64,000 bases of DNA, taken from Roseateles_E cavernae. GTDB lineage: Bacteria; Pseudomonadota; Gammaproteobacteria; Burkholderiales; Burkholderiaceae_C. Where the stretch lies: NCBI RefSeq assembly GCF_040187885.1, contig NZ_JBDPLH010000002.1, positions 558,001-622,000 on the forward strand. The letters are read 5' to 3'. A program made the position numbers and the translations under genes. Shown piece by piece: positions 40,448 to 49,112 of this stretch. The first letter of the stretch is position 1, and each line of letters begins with the position of its first letter. Below the pieces are notes generated by a model. It ran no database searches and had not been told where the DNA came from. It saw only the letters and a list, made by a program, of their open reading frames with translations.

Positions 40448-43297
40448 TCAGAACTTGTAGCGAGCGCCCAGCAGGAACTCGCGGCCGGTGATGTTGTAGA
40501 CCACCGGACTGTTGCGGGCCCGGCTGACGAACTGGTCCTTCGCCCGGTTGTTCAGATTGGTGCCCTCGAAGGTCAGTGTGAGGCGGTCATCCCATTTGTA
40601 GTTGAGCGAGAGGTCCACGTTCACCGCGGCATTGGTGCCTTCCACATCGTTGTTGTTCTGACCGGGGACCCGGGTCAGGAAGGCGGATCGGTAGGACGTG
40701 GAGACGCGGGCGCTGAAGCGGCCGTCGTCGTAGTACAGCGACAGGTTGCCCGAGCGCGGTGACAGTCCGATCAGGTCGTCGACGATGGTGGCGTTGTTGG
40801 CCCCGCTGTCGCGATAGGTGACATCCGACTTGACGTAGGTGTAGTTGAACTGCATCCCGGTGTTGCGCCAGATGCCGGGCAGGAAGCTGAAGGGCTGCTG
40901 CCAGTTCAGCTCCACGCCCTGCAGCGATCCGCCCTGGGTATTGATCGGCGTGGTGATCGCGTAGACCGTGTCGGCCGATTGCGAGTTGGGCAGCGAGGCG
41001 ATAGGGAGGCCGGTATCGCCGTAGCGGACGCTGCCTCGCAGGCTCTGGATATAGGTGTCGATGTCCTTGTAGAACAGGCCCAGGCCCAGGAAGCCGTCAC
41101 GGCTGAAGTACCACTCGCCGTTGATGTCCAGGGTCTTGGCGCGGTAGGGCTTGAGGCCGGGGTTGCCCGCCGTGATGGTCTGGTTGGCCGTGTTCAGCGA
41201 CATGCCGGGGTTCAGGTCATTCAGCCGAGGGCGGGCCATGACCTTGGCCGCCGCCGCACGCAATATCACGTCACGGGACAGGTTGACGGCCAGGTTCAGC
41301 GAGGGCAGCACATCGCTGTAGTTCTGCGATTCCTGGGTCGGGGTGCCGCCGCCCACGGAGTCGTAGCCGGACGCGGTCTGCGCGGTGCGCACATAGCGGA
41401 CCCCGACATTGCCACGCACCGGGAAGCTCGAGACCTTCTCATTGAACTCCATCATCAGGTAGGCACCCTCGTCCTTCTCGGTGGCGCCAAAGTTGTTGCC
41501 GCGCGCGCTGCCGTTGGTGATCGATGTCAGGCGGAAGTCGCCGGGGCCGCCGGCCGGTCCGCTCTTCAGGCAGTTGCAATAGATGTCGTAGGCCGCGGAG
41601 ATGGCACTGAGGTTGGGGATCAGCCAGGCGGTCGGCACGCCGGCGGGCAGGCCCAGCTCCTTGCCGAAGCCGGTCAGCATGGTGGTCAGGCTGCTGGCGC
41701 TGACACCGGCGGGCGGCGCGTACATGACCGCCTCGTTGGAACGACGGAACTCGAAGGTGTCGAAGGAGAAGCGCTTGTAGCTGATGCCTGCCTTGGCGGT
41801 GTAGCGGTCGGGCACCAGATCCCAGCTCAGGTCGACCTGGCCGTTGTCGCTGCGGTTGGTGGCGCCGAGCGGACGGATGCGTATCTCGCTGCTGACCAAG
41901 GTGCCGGGCACCGTGGCCGCGCCCGCAGCGGCGGTGACAAAACCCAGGCCGCCGGGTGTCAGCGAGGTGACGGAGATCGGATAGGTGATAGACGGCAGGC
42001 GATCGTTGCCGCTGAAGTCGATGGTGTAGCCATTGACGTTGTTGGCGTCCAGCGTGGTGGTGGTCTGCACCGGGTTGCGGAAGCGGCTCTTGCTCTGGCC
42101 CATCTTGACGCTCATGCGCAGCGTGTCGCTGAAGTCGTGATCGACGCTCAGGGTCGGCTGCACATACTCGGTGAACAGGCGGTCGAAACGAGATTCGGAG
42201 CGAATGTCCACCCCGTTGTAGACGCCGCGCACGAGTTCTCCCGAGGCGTCGTACTTGGCCTCCAGCACGCTGGTCTGGGGCTTGCCGTTGGTGCCGGTGC
42301 GGCTGAAGGAGATGGCTTGCAGGAAGTCTTCCTGGCGCGTCGCTTCCAGCTTGGCATACATGATGTCGGCGGACACCAGCGTGTTCTCGCCCGGGCGGAA
42401 CTGCATCGAGCTGGTGACGCCGAGGCGGTCCTGGTCGTGCGTCAGCCGGCCGTAGCGGGGCAGGCGTGGGTGGAAGTTGGCGGCATTGTTGGACGCGGCC
42501 AAGGCGGCGGCGTCGGAGCCGGCTGCGGCGAACAGGCCCTGGCTGCTGACACCGTTGGCCCAGCGCACCGTCGAGAAGCCTTCTTCCAGCACCTTGCGCT
42601 CGGAGTAGGCGACCGACATCAGCAGGCCGAAGCGACGGCTCTCGTCGGTGTAGGACAGCAGGCCCGCGACGCGCGGCGTGGTCTTGCCGGACATATCGTT
42701 GTAGCGACCCTGGGCCGAGCCGGTCGCGGTGAAGCCGGGCTTGAAGTCGAAGGGGCGCGCCGCCTGCAGATCCACGGTCGCGCCCAGCGAGCCCTCGTCG
42801 ACATCGGCCGAGGCGCTCTTGCGTACCGTGATGCTGTTGAAGAGTTCGGAGGCGAAGACGTTGAAGTCGAAACCGCGCGAGCGGTTGGCGCCGCCCGAGC
42901 TGTCGGTGCCGCCGGTAGTGGCCAGCGCCTCGATGCCGTTGATGCGCACGCGGGTGAAGTCGGCGCCCAGGCCGCGCACCGTGATGCTGCGGCCCTCGCC
43001 GGCATCGCGATCGATCACGACGCCGGGCACGCGCTGCAGCGACTCGGCCAGATTGGTGTCGGGGAACTTGGCGATGTCCTCGGCCTTGATGACATCGACG
43101 ATGCCCTTGTCATCGCGCTTGGCACGCAAGGCACTCTCCAGCGAGGCGCGCAAGCCGGTGACGACCACGGTCTCCATCGCCTGCGGCTGGGCAGCGGGCG
43201 CGGCGCTCTGCGCTGCGGCAAGCAGGCTGGTGGAGCCCAAGAGGCAGGCGGCCAGTTTGGACAGTCGCGGCTGCTTGAGCCTGTGGCGGGTTTGCAT
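40448..43297 (-). CDS. TonB-dependent receptor (pectin oligosaccharide uptake, probable)
   Basis: The 949-residue outer-membrane protein has a signal peptide ending AAQSA, a plug domain (METVVVTGLRASLESALRAK, AEDIAKFPDTNLAESLQRVP, GVVIDRDAGEGRSITVRGLG) and a 22-strand barrel ending in the terminal aromatic FLLGARYKF. This is the Xanthomonas/Caulobacter carbohydrate-type receptor subfamily. Between kdgF and secreted pectinases it probably imports oligogalacturonides. A GGAGAC precedes the ATG. The 190-base gap upstream shows no KdgR-like box; transcription may come from the kdgF promoter or an unseen one. Confidence 0.92.
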   Translation of the reverse strand: MQTRHRLKQPRLSKLAACLLGSTSLLAAAQSAAPAAQPQAMETVVVTGLRASLESALRAKRDDKGIVDVIKAEDIAKFPDTNLAESLQRVPGVVIDRDAGEGRSITVRGLGADFTRVRINGIEALATTGGTDSSGGANRSRGFDFNVFASELFNSITVRKSASADVDEGSLGATVDLQAARPFDFKPGFTATGSAQGRYNDMSGKTTPRVAGLLSYTDESRRFGLLMSVAYSERKVLEEGFSTVRWANGVSSQGLFAAAGSDAAALAASNNAANFHPRLPRYGRLTHDQDRLGVTSSMQFRPGENTLVSADIMYAKLEATRQEDFLQAISFSRTGTNGKPQTSVLEAKYDASGELVRGVYNGVDIRSESRFDRLFTEYVQPTLSVDHDFSDTLRMSVKMGQSKSRFRNPVQTTTTLDANNVNGYTIDFSGNDRLPSITYPISVTSLTPGGLGFVTAAAGAATVPGTLVSSEIRIRPLGATNRSDNGQVDLSWDLVPDRYTAKAGISYKRFSFDTFEFRRSNEAVMYAPPAGVSASSLTTMLTGFGKELGLPAGVPTAWLIPNLSAISAAYDIYCNCLKSGPAGGPGDFRLTSITNGSARGNNFGATEKDEGAYLMMEFNEKVSSFPVRGNVGVRYVRTAQTASGYDSVGGGTPTQESQNYSDVLPSLNLAVNLSRDVILRAAAAKVMARPRLNDLNPGMSLNTANQTITAGNPGLKPYRAKTLDINGEWYFSRDGFLGLGLFYKDIDTYIQSLRGSVRYGDTGLPIASLPNSQSADTVYAITTPINTQGGSLQGVELNWQQPFSFLPGIWRNTGMQFNYTYVKSDVTYRDSGANNATIVDDLIGLSPRSGNLSLYYDDGRFSARVSTSYRSAFLTRVPGQNNNDVEGTNAAVNVDLSLNYKWDDRLTLTFEGTNLNNRAKDQFVSRARNSPVVYNITGREFLLGARYKF

Positions 43298-43487
43298 GGT
43301 CTAGTCTCCTATTGATTTTTGGCGCAGGCTCGCCCGATGCGAGCAGGGCACGGCTTGGCATTCACCGACCGCTGCGGGTTCTGTGCCCGTAGCTCGGTCT
43401 GAGATGGGATGACAGCGGCGCGCGCAGGGCGCCTCTTGACGGGGCGGCCGCGCGCTGCAGTGCGGCGACCGCTGGACCTCGAGCGAC

Positions 43488-43823
43488 TTAGAGGTAGTCC
43501 TCGCGGCGGGGGGAGAACTGGTCCAGCAGGGTGCTGCCGGCTTCAAGAGCCACCACGCCGTGGGTATGCAGGCGGGGCGCGACGAAAGCGTCGCCGACTT
43601 TCAGGATGCGCTTGACCCCGGCCACCTCGGCCTCGAACGAACCGGCGATCACATAGGCGATCTGGTCATGGGCGTCGTGGGCGTGCGGGGTGCCGATCGC
43701 GCCGCGGTCGAACTGCACCAGCACCGACATCAGCTCCGGCGTGTGGCCGACGATCTTGCGCCGTATGCCCTCGCCCAGCTCGGTCCAGGGCGTGGCGTCG
43801 TTGTCGAAGTAACTGCTGCTCAT
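43488..43823 (-). CDS. kdgF: KdgF-like cupin, unsaturated uronate linearisation
   Basis: The 111-residue protein is the size of KdgF and has the two cupin motifs: GTPHAHDAHDQIAYVIAG with metal-binding His residues, and DAFVAPRLHTHGVVALEAGS. KdgF speeds opening of the ring of 4,5-unsaturated monouronates made by oligogalacturonate lyase, giving 5-keto-4-deoxyuronate. The ATG at 43823 is preceded by GGAG at seven bases, so the 36-codon extension upstream was rejected. The gene is divergent from kduD with a KdgR-like box between them. Confidence 0.88.
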   Translation of the reverse strand: MSSSYFDNDATPWTELGEGIRRKIVGHTPELMSVLVQFDRGAIGTPHAHDAHDQIAYVIAGSFEAEVAGVKRILKVGDAFVAPRLHTHGVVALEAGSTLLDQFSPRREDYL

Positions 43824-43915
43824 CTCTTGGCTCCGCTGTCTCCACCCGAAAGCCCGGGCGCGGTGTGATGTCTGAAACATCGATTTGCAGCTACTATAGC
43901 GCCGACGCAAATAAA

Positions 43916-43930
43916 TGAAACATTGGTTCA
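43916..43930. promoter_or_regulatory. KdgR-like operator (kdgF / kduD divergent promoter)
   Basis: TGAAACATTGGTTCA matches GAAACA-N-TGTTTC with one mismatch and is flanked by A/T bases. It lies in the 224-base gap between kdgF and kduD. A second partial copy (TGAAACAT at 43873-43880) lies closer to kdgF. It resembles the box at 30971-30985, supporting a shared regulator. Confidence 0.65.
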
Positions 43931-44047
43931 CTAAATAGAAACCATAATTCCGGGAAAGTCCCGAGCTGCGTTAGGCTAGCGGCCATTGAGCCCCCAGGGG
44001 CATGCCGAGACGCCTGTTCAGCGCGTCAGAAATCAGCGAGACAGCAC

Positions 44048-44809
44048 ATGATTCTGGACAATTTCCATCTGCAAGGCCGCGTCGCCATCGTGACCGGCTG
44101 CAACACCGGCCTGGGCCAGGGCATGGCCCGGGCGCTGGCCCAGGCCGGCGCCGACATCGTCGGCGTCAACGTGTCCGAACCCGACGAGACCCGCGAGCAG
44201 GTCCAGGCGCTGGGTCGCCGCTTCCTCGATCTGCGCGCCAATCTGTCCGACATCAGCTGTCTGGAAGGCCTGGTCGGCGAGGCCAAAAGCTTTGGCGGAC
44301 GGGTCGACATCCTGGTCAACAACGCCGGCATCATCCGCCGCGAGGATGCGATCAAGTTCAGCGAGAAGGACTGGGACGATGTCATCGACCTGAACCTGAA
44401 GACGGTGTTCTTCTTCTCGCAGGCCGTGGCGCGCCAGTACATCGCCCAGGGCAGCGGCGGCAAGATCATCAATGTGGCCTCGATGCTGTCCTACCAGGGG
44501 GGCGTGCGCGTGCCCTCGTACACGGCCAGCAAGAGCGGCGTGATGGGCATCACGCGGCTGATGGCCAATGAATGGGCCTCGCAGCGCATCAATGTCAACG
44601 CGATCGCGCCCGGCTATATGGCCACCAACAACACCGCCGCGCTGCGCGCCGACGAGGGCCGCAATGCCGCCATCCTCGAGCGCATCCCAGCCGGGCGCTG
44701 GGGCGTGCCGGATGATCTGGCCGGCCCGGTGGTCTTCCTGGCCTCGCAGGCGTCCGATTACGTCAACGGCTACACCGTGGCCGTCGACGGCGGCTGGCTG
44801 GCAAGGTAA
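44048..44809 (+). CDS. kduD: 2-dehydro-3-deoxy-D-gluconate 5-dehydrogenase (KduD)
   Basis: The 253-residue short-chain dehydrogenase matches KduD in length and sequence: VAIVTGCNTGLGQGMARALA for NAD binding, LVNNAGIIRREDAIKFSEKD, catalytic Ser-Tyr-Lys in SYTASKSG, and FLASQASDYVNGYTVAVDGG at the end. It reduces 2,5-diketo-3-deoxygluconate to KDG in the unsaturated uronate branch. It is the first gene of a plus-strand operon of transporter, oligogalacturonate lyase and pectinase genes. KduI, which makes its substrate, is not in the window. Confidence 0.94.
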   Translation: MILDNFHLQGRVAIVTGCNTGLGQGMARALAQAGADIVGVNVSEPDETREQVQALGRRFLDLRANLSDISCLEGLVGEAKSFGGRVDILVNNAGIIRREDAIKFSEKDWDDVIDLNLKTVFFFSQAVARQYIAQGSGGKIINVASMLSYQGGVRVPSYTASKSGVMGITRLMANEWASQRINVNAIAPGYMATNNTAALRADEGRNAAILERIPAGRWGVPDDLAGPVVFLASQASDYVNGYTVAVDGGWLAR

Positions 44810-44832
44810 GCCTTCCTTTCTCACTGCCGCGA

Positions 44833-44853
44833 CCCGGGCCGTCAGAGCCCGGG
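44833..44853. repeat. Hairpin between kduD and ABC permease genes
   Basis: Perfect seven-base arms CCCGGGC and GCCCGGG flank CGTCAGA in the 72-base gap after kduD. No U-run follows. It may stabilise or attenuate the transcript between the enzyme and transporter genes. Confidence 0.4.
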
Positions 44854-44881
44854 CGCTGTCCTACCGCCGGAGACTCGGTGC

Positions 44882-45769
44882 ATGTATGAGAACAAAAAGC
44901 TGGGCTTGCTGTTCGTCCTGCCATTCGTGCTGGGCGTGCTCTTGTTCAAGCTCTTCCCCTTCGTGATGAGCTTCGCGCTCAGCTTCACGCAGTACGATCT
45001 GATCGACCCGCCTGAGTTCGTCGGGCTGCAGAACTACCGCGAGCTGGCCGGCGACGATCCGCTGTTTCGAAAATCGCTGGGCGTGACCCTGCTGTTCGCG
45101 CTGCTGGCCGTGCCGCTGCGCGTGGGCTTCGCGCTGTTCATCGCCCATGTCCTGAACTTCAAGCTGCGCGGCATCAACTTCTTCCGCGCCGCCTTCTACA
45201 TCCCCTCCATCCTCGGCGGCTCGATCGCGGTGGCGGTGCTGTGGCGCTTCATCTTCGCGAAGAACGGCCTGGTCAATCTGGTGCTGATCAAGCTGGGCAT
45301 CGAGCCGATCGCCTGGCTGGCCGACGAGCACTACTCGATGTGGACCATCGTGCTGCTGTTCACCTGGCAGTTCGGCTCGGCCATGGTGATCTTCCTGGCG
45401 GCGCTGCAGAACGTCTCGGTCTCGCTGTACGAGGCCGCCGAATGCGACGGCGCCAGCAAGAGCCAGCAGTTCTGGAAGATCACGGTGCCACTGATCACGC
45501 CGGTGATCTTCTTCAACATGATCATGCAGATGGTGCACGCCTTCCAGGAGTTCAACGGCCCCTACGCGATCACCGAGGGCGGCCCGCTGCATTCGACCTA
45601 TGTGCTGGCGCTCTATATCTACGACCAGAGCTTCCGCTTCTTCAATCTGGGCTATGGCGCGGCGCTCTCCTGGGTGCTGTTCGCCCTGGTCGGCGGTCTG
45701 GCGGCGCTGTCGTTCTGGAGCTCCAAGTACTGGGTCTTCTACTCCGGCGAGAAGGAGAGCAAGCGATGA
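44882..45769 (+). CDS. ABC sugar permease, MalF/TogM type
   Basis: The 295-residue protein has six membrane helices and the permease coupling motif EAAECDGASKSQQFWKITVP. It begins with a short cytoplasmic stretch and the helix LGLLFVLPFVLGVLLFKLFP. With the next permease, ATPase and binding protein it forms a carbohydrate importer. Genes for KduD upstream and oligogalacturonate lyase downstream point to oligogalacturonides as cargo, as in TogMNAB. A GGAG precedes the start. Its stop overlaps the next start by four bases. Confidence 0.92.
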   Translation: MYENKKLGLLFVLPFVLGVLLFKLFPFVMSFALSFTQYDLIDPPEFVGLQNYRELAGDDPLFRKSLGVTLLFALLAVPLRVGFALFIAHVLNFKLRGINFFRAAFYIPSILGGSIAVAVLWRFIFAKNGLVNLVLIKLGIEPIAWLADEHYSMWTIVLLFTWQFGSAMVIFLAALQNVSVSLYEAAECDGASKSQQFWKITVPLITPVIFFNMIMQMVHAFQEFNGPYAITEGGPLHSTYVLALYIYDQSFRFFNLGYGAALSWVLFALVGGLAALSFWSSKYWVFYSGEKESKR

Positions 45770-46668
45770 GCCGCGCCGATGCCAAACCCCTGCCCGGAGC
45801 CGGCAAGCTGGCCCCGGCGCCGCTGGCCTTGGCGCGCGACCGCGGCAATCCCTGGCTGCGCTATGTGGCGCTGATCGTGGTGGCCTTCGTGATGCTCTAC
45901 CCGATGCTGTGGCTGATCGGGGCCTCGTTCAAGAGCAATGCCGAGATCTTCACCGAGGCCGGCTTCTGGCCCAGCCGGCTGGACTTCGGCGCCTATGCCA
46001 AGGGCTGGAAGACCAGCACCGAATACACCTTCGCGACCTACTTCCTGAACAGCTTCCTGATCGCGATCCCCCGCATCATCGTGACCGTGATCTCCTGCGT
46101 GCTGGTGGCCTATGCCTTTGCCCGCTTCGAGTTCTGGGGCAAGAAACTGCTGTTCTCCATCATGATAGGCACGATGATGCTGCCGCTGATCGTGCTGCGC
46201 CTGCCGCAGTACCTGATGTTCCGCGAGATCGGCTGGCTGGATTCCTATCTGCCGCTGATCGTGCCCTCGGCCTTTGCCACCGACACCTTCTTCGTCTTCC
46301 TGCTGGTGCAGTTCCTGCGCGGCATTCCGCGCGATATGGAAGAGGCGGCCCAGATCGACGGCTGCAACGCCTGGCAGCTGCTCTGGCACATCATCGTGCC
46401 GCTGCTCAAGCCGGCCATCATCTCGGTCATCGTGTTCCAGTTCATCTGGACCATGAACGACTTCATGGGCCCGTTGATCTATCTGGCCTCGGTCGAGAAG
46501 TACCCGGTCTCGCTGGCGCTGAAGATGAGCATAGGCGCGACCGAGGAGGTCGAATGGGCCAACGTCATCGCGATCTCGGTCGTCGCGCTGATTCCCTCGG
46601 TGCTGGTGTTTTTTGCGGCGCAGAAGCACTTCATCGAAGGCGCCACCTCGAGTGGCGTCAAGGGCTGA
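45766..46668 (+). CDS. ABC sugar permease, MalG/TogN type
   Basis: The 300-residue protein is the second carbohydrate permease, with six helices and the coupling motif EEAAQIDGCNAWQLLWHIIV. The N-terminal 30 residues are polar before the first helix (YVALIVVAFVMLYPMLWLIG). Its ATG at 45766 overlaps the preceding stop (ATGA), so the longer open frame extending back into the MalF-type gene was rejected. It pairs with the previous permease and the MalK-type ATPase. Confidence 0.92.
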   Translation: MSRADAKPLPGAGKLAPAPLALARDRGNPWLRYVALIVVAFVMLYPMLWLIGASFKSNAEIFTEAGFWPSRLDFGAYAKGWKTSTEYTFATYFLNSFLIAIPRIIVTVISCVLVAYAFARFEFWGKKLLFSIMIGTMMLPLIVLRLPQYLMFREIGWLDSYLPLIVPSAFATDTFFVFLLVQFLRGIPRDMEEAAQIDGCNAWQLLWHIIVPLLKPAIISVIVFQFIWTMNDFMGPLIYLASVEKYPVSLALKMSIGATEEVEWANVIAISVVALIPSVLVFFAAQKHFIEGATSSGVKG

Positions 46669-46698
46669 CACAGAACTACAAATGATGCGGAGACGACA

Positions 46699-47820
46699 GT
46701 GGCGCAGCTAAGCCTGAAGAAAATCGAGAAGGTCTACCCCAATGGCTTCAAGGCCGTGCACGGGGTCGATCTGGAAGTGCGCGATGGCGAGTTCATGGTC
46801 TTCGTCGGCCCCTCGGGCTGCGCCAAGAGCACCTTGCTGCGCATGATTGCCGGCCTGGAGACCATCAGCGGCGGCGAGCTGAGGATTGGCGAGCAGCGTG
46901 TCAATGAGCTGGCACCCAAGCAGCGCGGCATCGCGATGGTGTTCCAGAACTATGCGCTCTACCCGCATATGAAGGTCTACGACAACCTGGCCTTCGGCCT
47001 GAAACTGGCCGGCACGCCCAAGGCCGAGCTCGACCAGCGCGTGCGCCATGCCGCCCAGCTGCTGGAGATGGAGCACCTGCTGGACCGCTACCCCAAGCAG
47101 CTCAGCGGCGGCCAGGCCCAGCGCGTGGCGGTGGGCCGGGCCATCGTCAAGAAGCCCGAGGTCTTTCTGTTCGACGAGCCGCTGTCCAATCTGGACGCCA
47201 AGCTGCGCGCCGCGATGCGGGTGCGGCTGACCGAGCTGCACCGCACCCTGCGGGAGGCGGGCCAGCCGGCCACGACCATCTACGTGACCCATGACCAGGT
47301 CGAGGCGATGACCATGGGTGAGCGCATCTGCGTGCTCAAGGAAGGCGTGATCCAGCAGGTCGACACGCCCACCGCGCTGTACGACCGCCCGGCCAATGCC
47401 TTTGTCGCCAGCTTCATCGGCTCGCCCGAGATGAATATCCACGATGCCACCCTGCAGAGCCAGGGCGCCGGCCTGGCCATCGCCATCGGGGGCCAGGTCT
47501 TGCCGCTGCCCGAGGTCAAGGCGGACAAGCTCAAGGGCCGAGGTGCGGCCATCAAGTTCGGCCTGCGGCCCGAGCATGTGTCCTCGCTGCCGCGGCCCGG
47601 CAGCGTCGAGGTGCCCAGCACGCTGCGCTTCATGGAGCATATGGGCAGCGAGGTGTTCGTGCACTTCGACATCGGCACGGTACCGATGACGGCCCGCGTG
47701 CCGGCCGATCAGCTCGGAGCCTTGAGCGAGAAGACGCGCGGCGCCGCCCACGGCTTCTGGCTGCAGCTCAACCAGGCCCATCTGTTCGACGCCGCCAGCG
47801 GCGCCAACCTGCTGCTCTGA
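46699..47820 (+). CDS. ABC transporter ATPase, MalK/UgpC/TogA type
   Basis: The 373-residue ATPase starts with GTG at 46699. The Walker A loop is FVGPSGCAKSTLLRM, with Ala in place of the usual Gly before Lys; the signature is LSGGQAQRVAVGRAIV and Walker B is EVFLFDEPLSNLDAKLR. The C-terminal TOBE/regulatory domain starts near residue 240. It powers the two permeases upstream. The Ala variant occurs in other sugar ATPases and should not abolish activity. Confidence 0.94.
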   Translation: MAQLSLKKIEKVYPNGFKAVHGVDLEVRDGEFMVFVGPSGCAKSTLLRMIAGLETISGGELRIGEQRVNELAPKQRGIAMVFQNYALYPHMKVYDNLAFGLKLAGTPKAELDQRVRHAAQLLEMEHLLDRYPKQLSGGQAQRVAVGRAIVKKPEVFLFDEPLSNLDAKLRAAMRVRLTELHRTLREAGQPATTIYVTHDQVEAMTMGERICVLKEGVIQQVDTPTALYDRPANAFVASFIGSPEMNIHDATLQSQGAGLAIAIGGQVLPLPEVKADKLKGRGAAIKFGLRPEHVSSLPRPGSVEVPSTLRFMEHMGSEVFVHFDIGTVPMTARVPADQLGALSEKTRGAAHGFWLQLNQAHLFDAASGANLLL

Positions 47821-47821
47821 C

Positions 47822-49111
47822 ATGACGATAAGAATGCTCTTTGTCATCGCGGCCGCGCTGGTGCTGTCCCTGCCGGCCTGGGCCCAGGACACCACCGTGC
47901 TGCGTTTTTCCTGGTGGGGCGGCGCGGGCCGGCATGAGGCCACGCTGAAGGCGATTGCCGCCTTTGAGCGCCGCAACCCCGGCCTGAAGATCAAGGCCGA
48001 GTACATGGGTTTCAACGGCTATCTGGAGCGCCTGACGACCCAGATCGCCGGTCGCTCCGAGCCCGATGTGATGCAGATCAACTGGGCCTGGCTGGGCATG
48101 TTCTCCAAGCGCGGCAATGGCTTCACCGATCTGGAGTCCTACCGCTCGCAGCTGGCCCTGCATCAGTTCGACGCCACCGATCTGGAACTGGGCCGGGTGG
48201 CCGGCAAGCTCAATGCCTTGCCGGTGTCCTACAGCGCCCGCGTGCTGCTGTGGAACGAGGCGGCGCTGGCGCGCGCCGGTCTGCCGGTGCCCAAGACCTG
48301 GGACGAGTTGTTCGCGGCCGGCCGTGTCTTCAAGGCCAGGTACGGCGACAAGGCCTATCCGCTGGACGGCGAGCTCTACGACATGATGCTGCTGGCGCAG
48401 AGCTATGTGCAGCAAAAGCATGGCACCCCCTATGTCGATCCGGCCCAGCCGCGCGTCGCGATGAGCCCGGCCGCCGCGCTGGAATGGGTGCAGACCTACC
48501 GCCGCCTGATTACCGAGCATGTGGCCGTGCCGCTGCCGCTGCGCGCCAGCCTGGGCGGCGCCGAGAAGCCCACCGAGCAGCAGCAGGACTGGGTGCTCGG
48601 CAACTGGGCCGGCAACTACACCTGGGACTCGGTGATCGCGCTGCGCGCCAGCACCTTGGACAAGCAGCAAAAGTTGGTGCTGGGCGACTTCCCGACCCTG
48701 CCCGGCGCCGGCAACAGCGGCATGTTCGGCCGGCCCACGCTGATGTATGCGGTGGGCCGAAACAGCAAGCAGGCCGAGCTGGCCGCGCGCTTCGTCAACT
48801 TCCTGCTGACCGACCCCGAGGCCGCCGAGATCCTGGGCCGCAGCCGCGGCGTGCCGGCAGCCGCCAACAGCTTCGAGCTGCTGCTGAAGGCTGGCAAGCT
48901 GCCGGCGCTGGAGCTGGCTGCCCACGAGCAGGTCAAGGCCCAGCGCCAGGCCGGCCGGGTGCCCATGCCCTCCAAGCTGTTCGAGCATGCGCGCTTCCAC
49001 AAATTCATGCGCGAGGTCTTCGAGACCGTCGCCTATGGCAAGACCACGGACCAGGAGGCCGCACGTCGCCTCGTCGAAGAGGGCAATGCCCTGCTCAACC
49101 GGATCAAGTGA
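47822..49111 (+). CDS. ABC transporter sugar-binding protein, TogB type
   Basis: The 429-residue periplasmic protein has a signal peptide (MTIRMLFVIAAALVLSLPAW) and the cluster B/D carbohydrate-binding fold: LRFSWWGGAGRHEATLKAIA at the start and FNGYLERLTTQIAGRSEPDV soon after. It delivers the ligand to the MalF/MalG pair. The start follows the ATPase stop by one base, and oligogalacturonate lyase begins two bases after its own stop. Oligogalacturonide specificity is inferred from context. Confidence 0.92.
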   Translation: MTIRMLFVIAAALVLSLPAWAQDTTVLRFSWWGGAGRHEATLKAIAAFERRNPGLKIKAEYMGFNGYLERLTTQIAGRSEPDVMQINWAWLGMFSKRGNGFTDLESYRSQLALHQFDATDLELGRVAGKLNALPVSYSARVLLWNEAALARAGLPVPKTWDELFAAGRVFKARYGDKAYPLDGELYDMMLLAQSYVQQKHGTPYVDPAQPRVAMSPAAALEWVQTYRRLITEHVAVPLPLRASLGGAEKPTEQQQDWVLGNWAGNYTWDSVIALRASTLDKQQKLVLGDFPTLPGAGNSGMFGRPTLMYAVGRNSKQAELAARFVNFLLTDPEAAEILGRSRGVPAAANSFELLLKAGKLPALELAAHEQVKAQRQAGRVPMPSKLFEHARFHKFMREVFETVAYGKTTDQEAARRLVEEGNALLNRIK

Positions 49112-49112
49112 G

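Noticed and set aside
46699..47820. Idea that the Ala in the Walker A loop (GPSGCAKST) marks an inactive ATPase
   Set aside because: The Lys and Ser/Thr that contact phosphate are intact and the signature and Walker B motifs are normal, so activity is expected.
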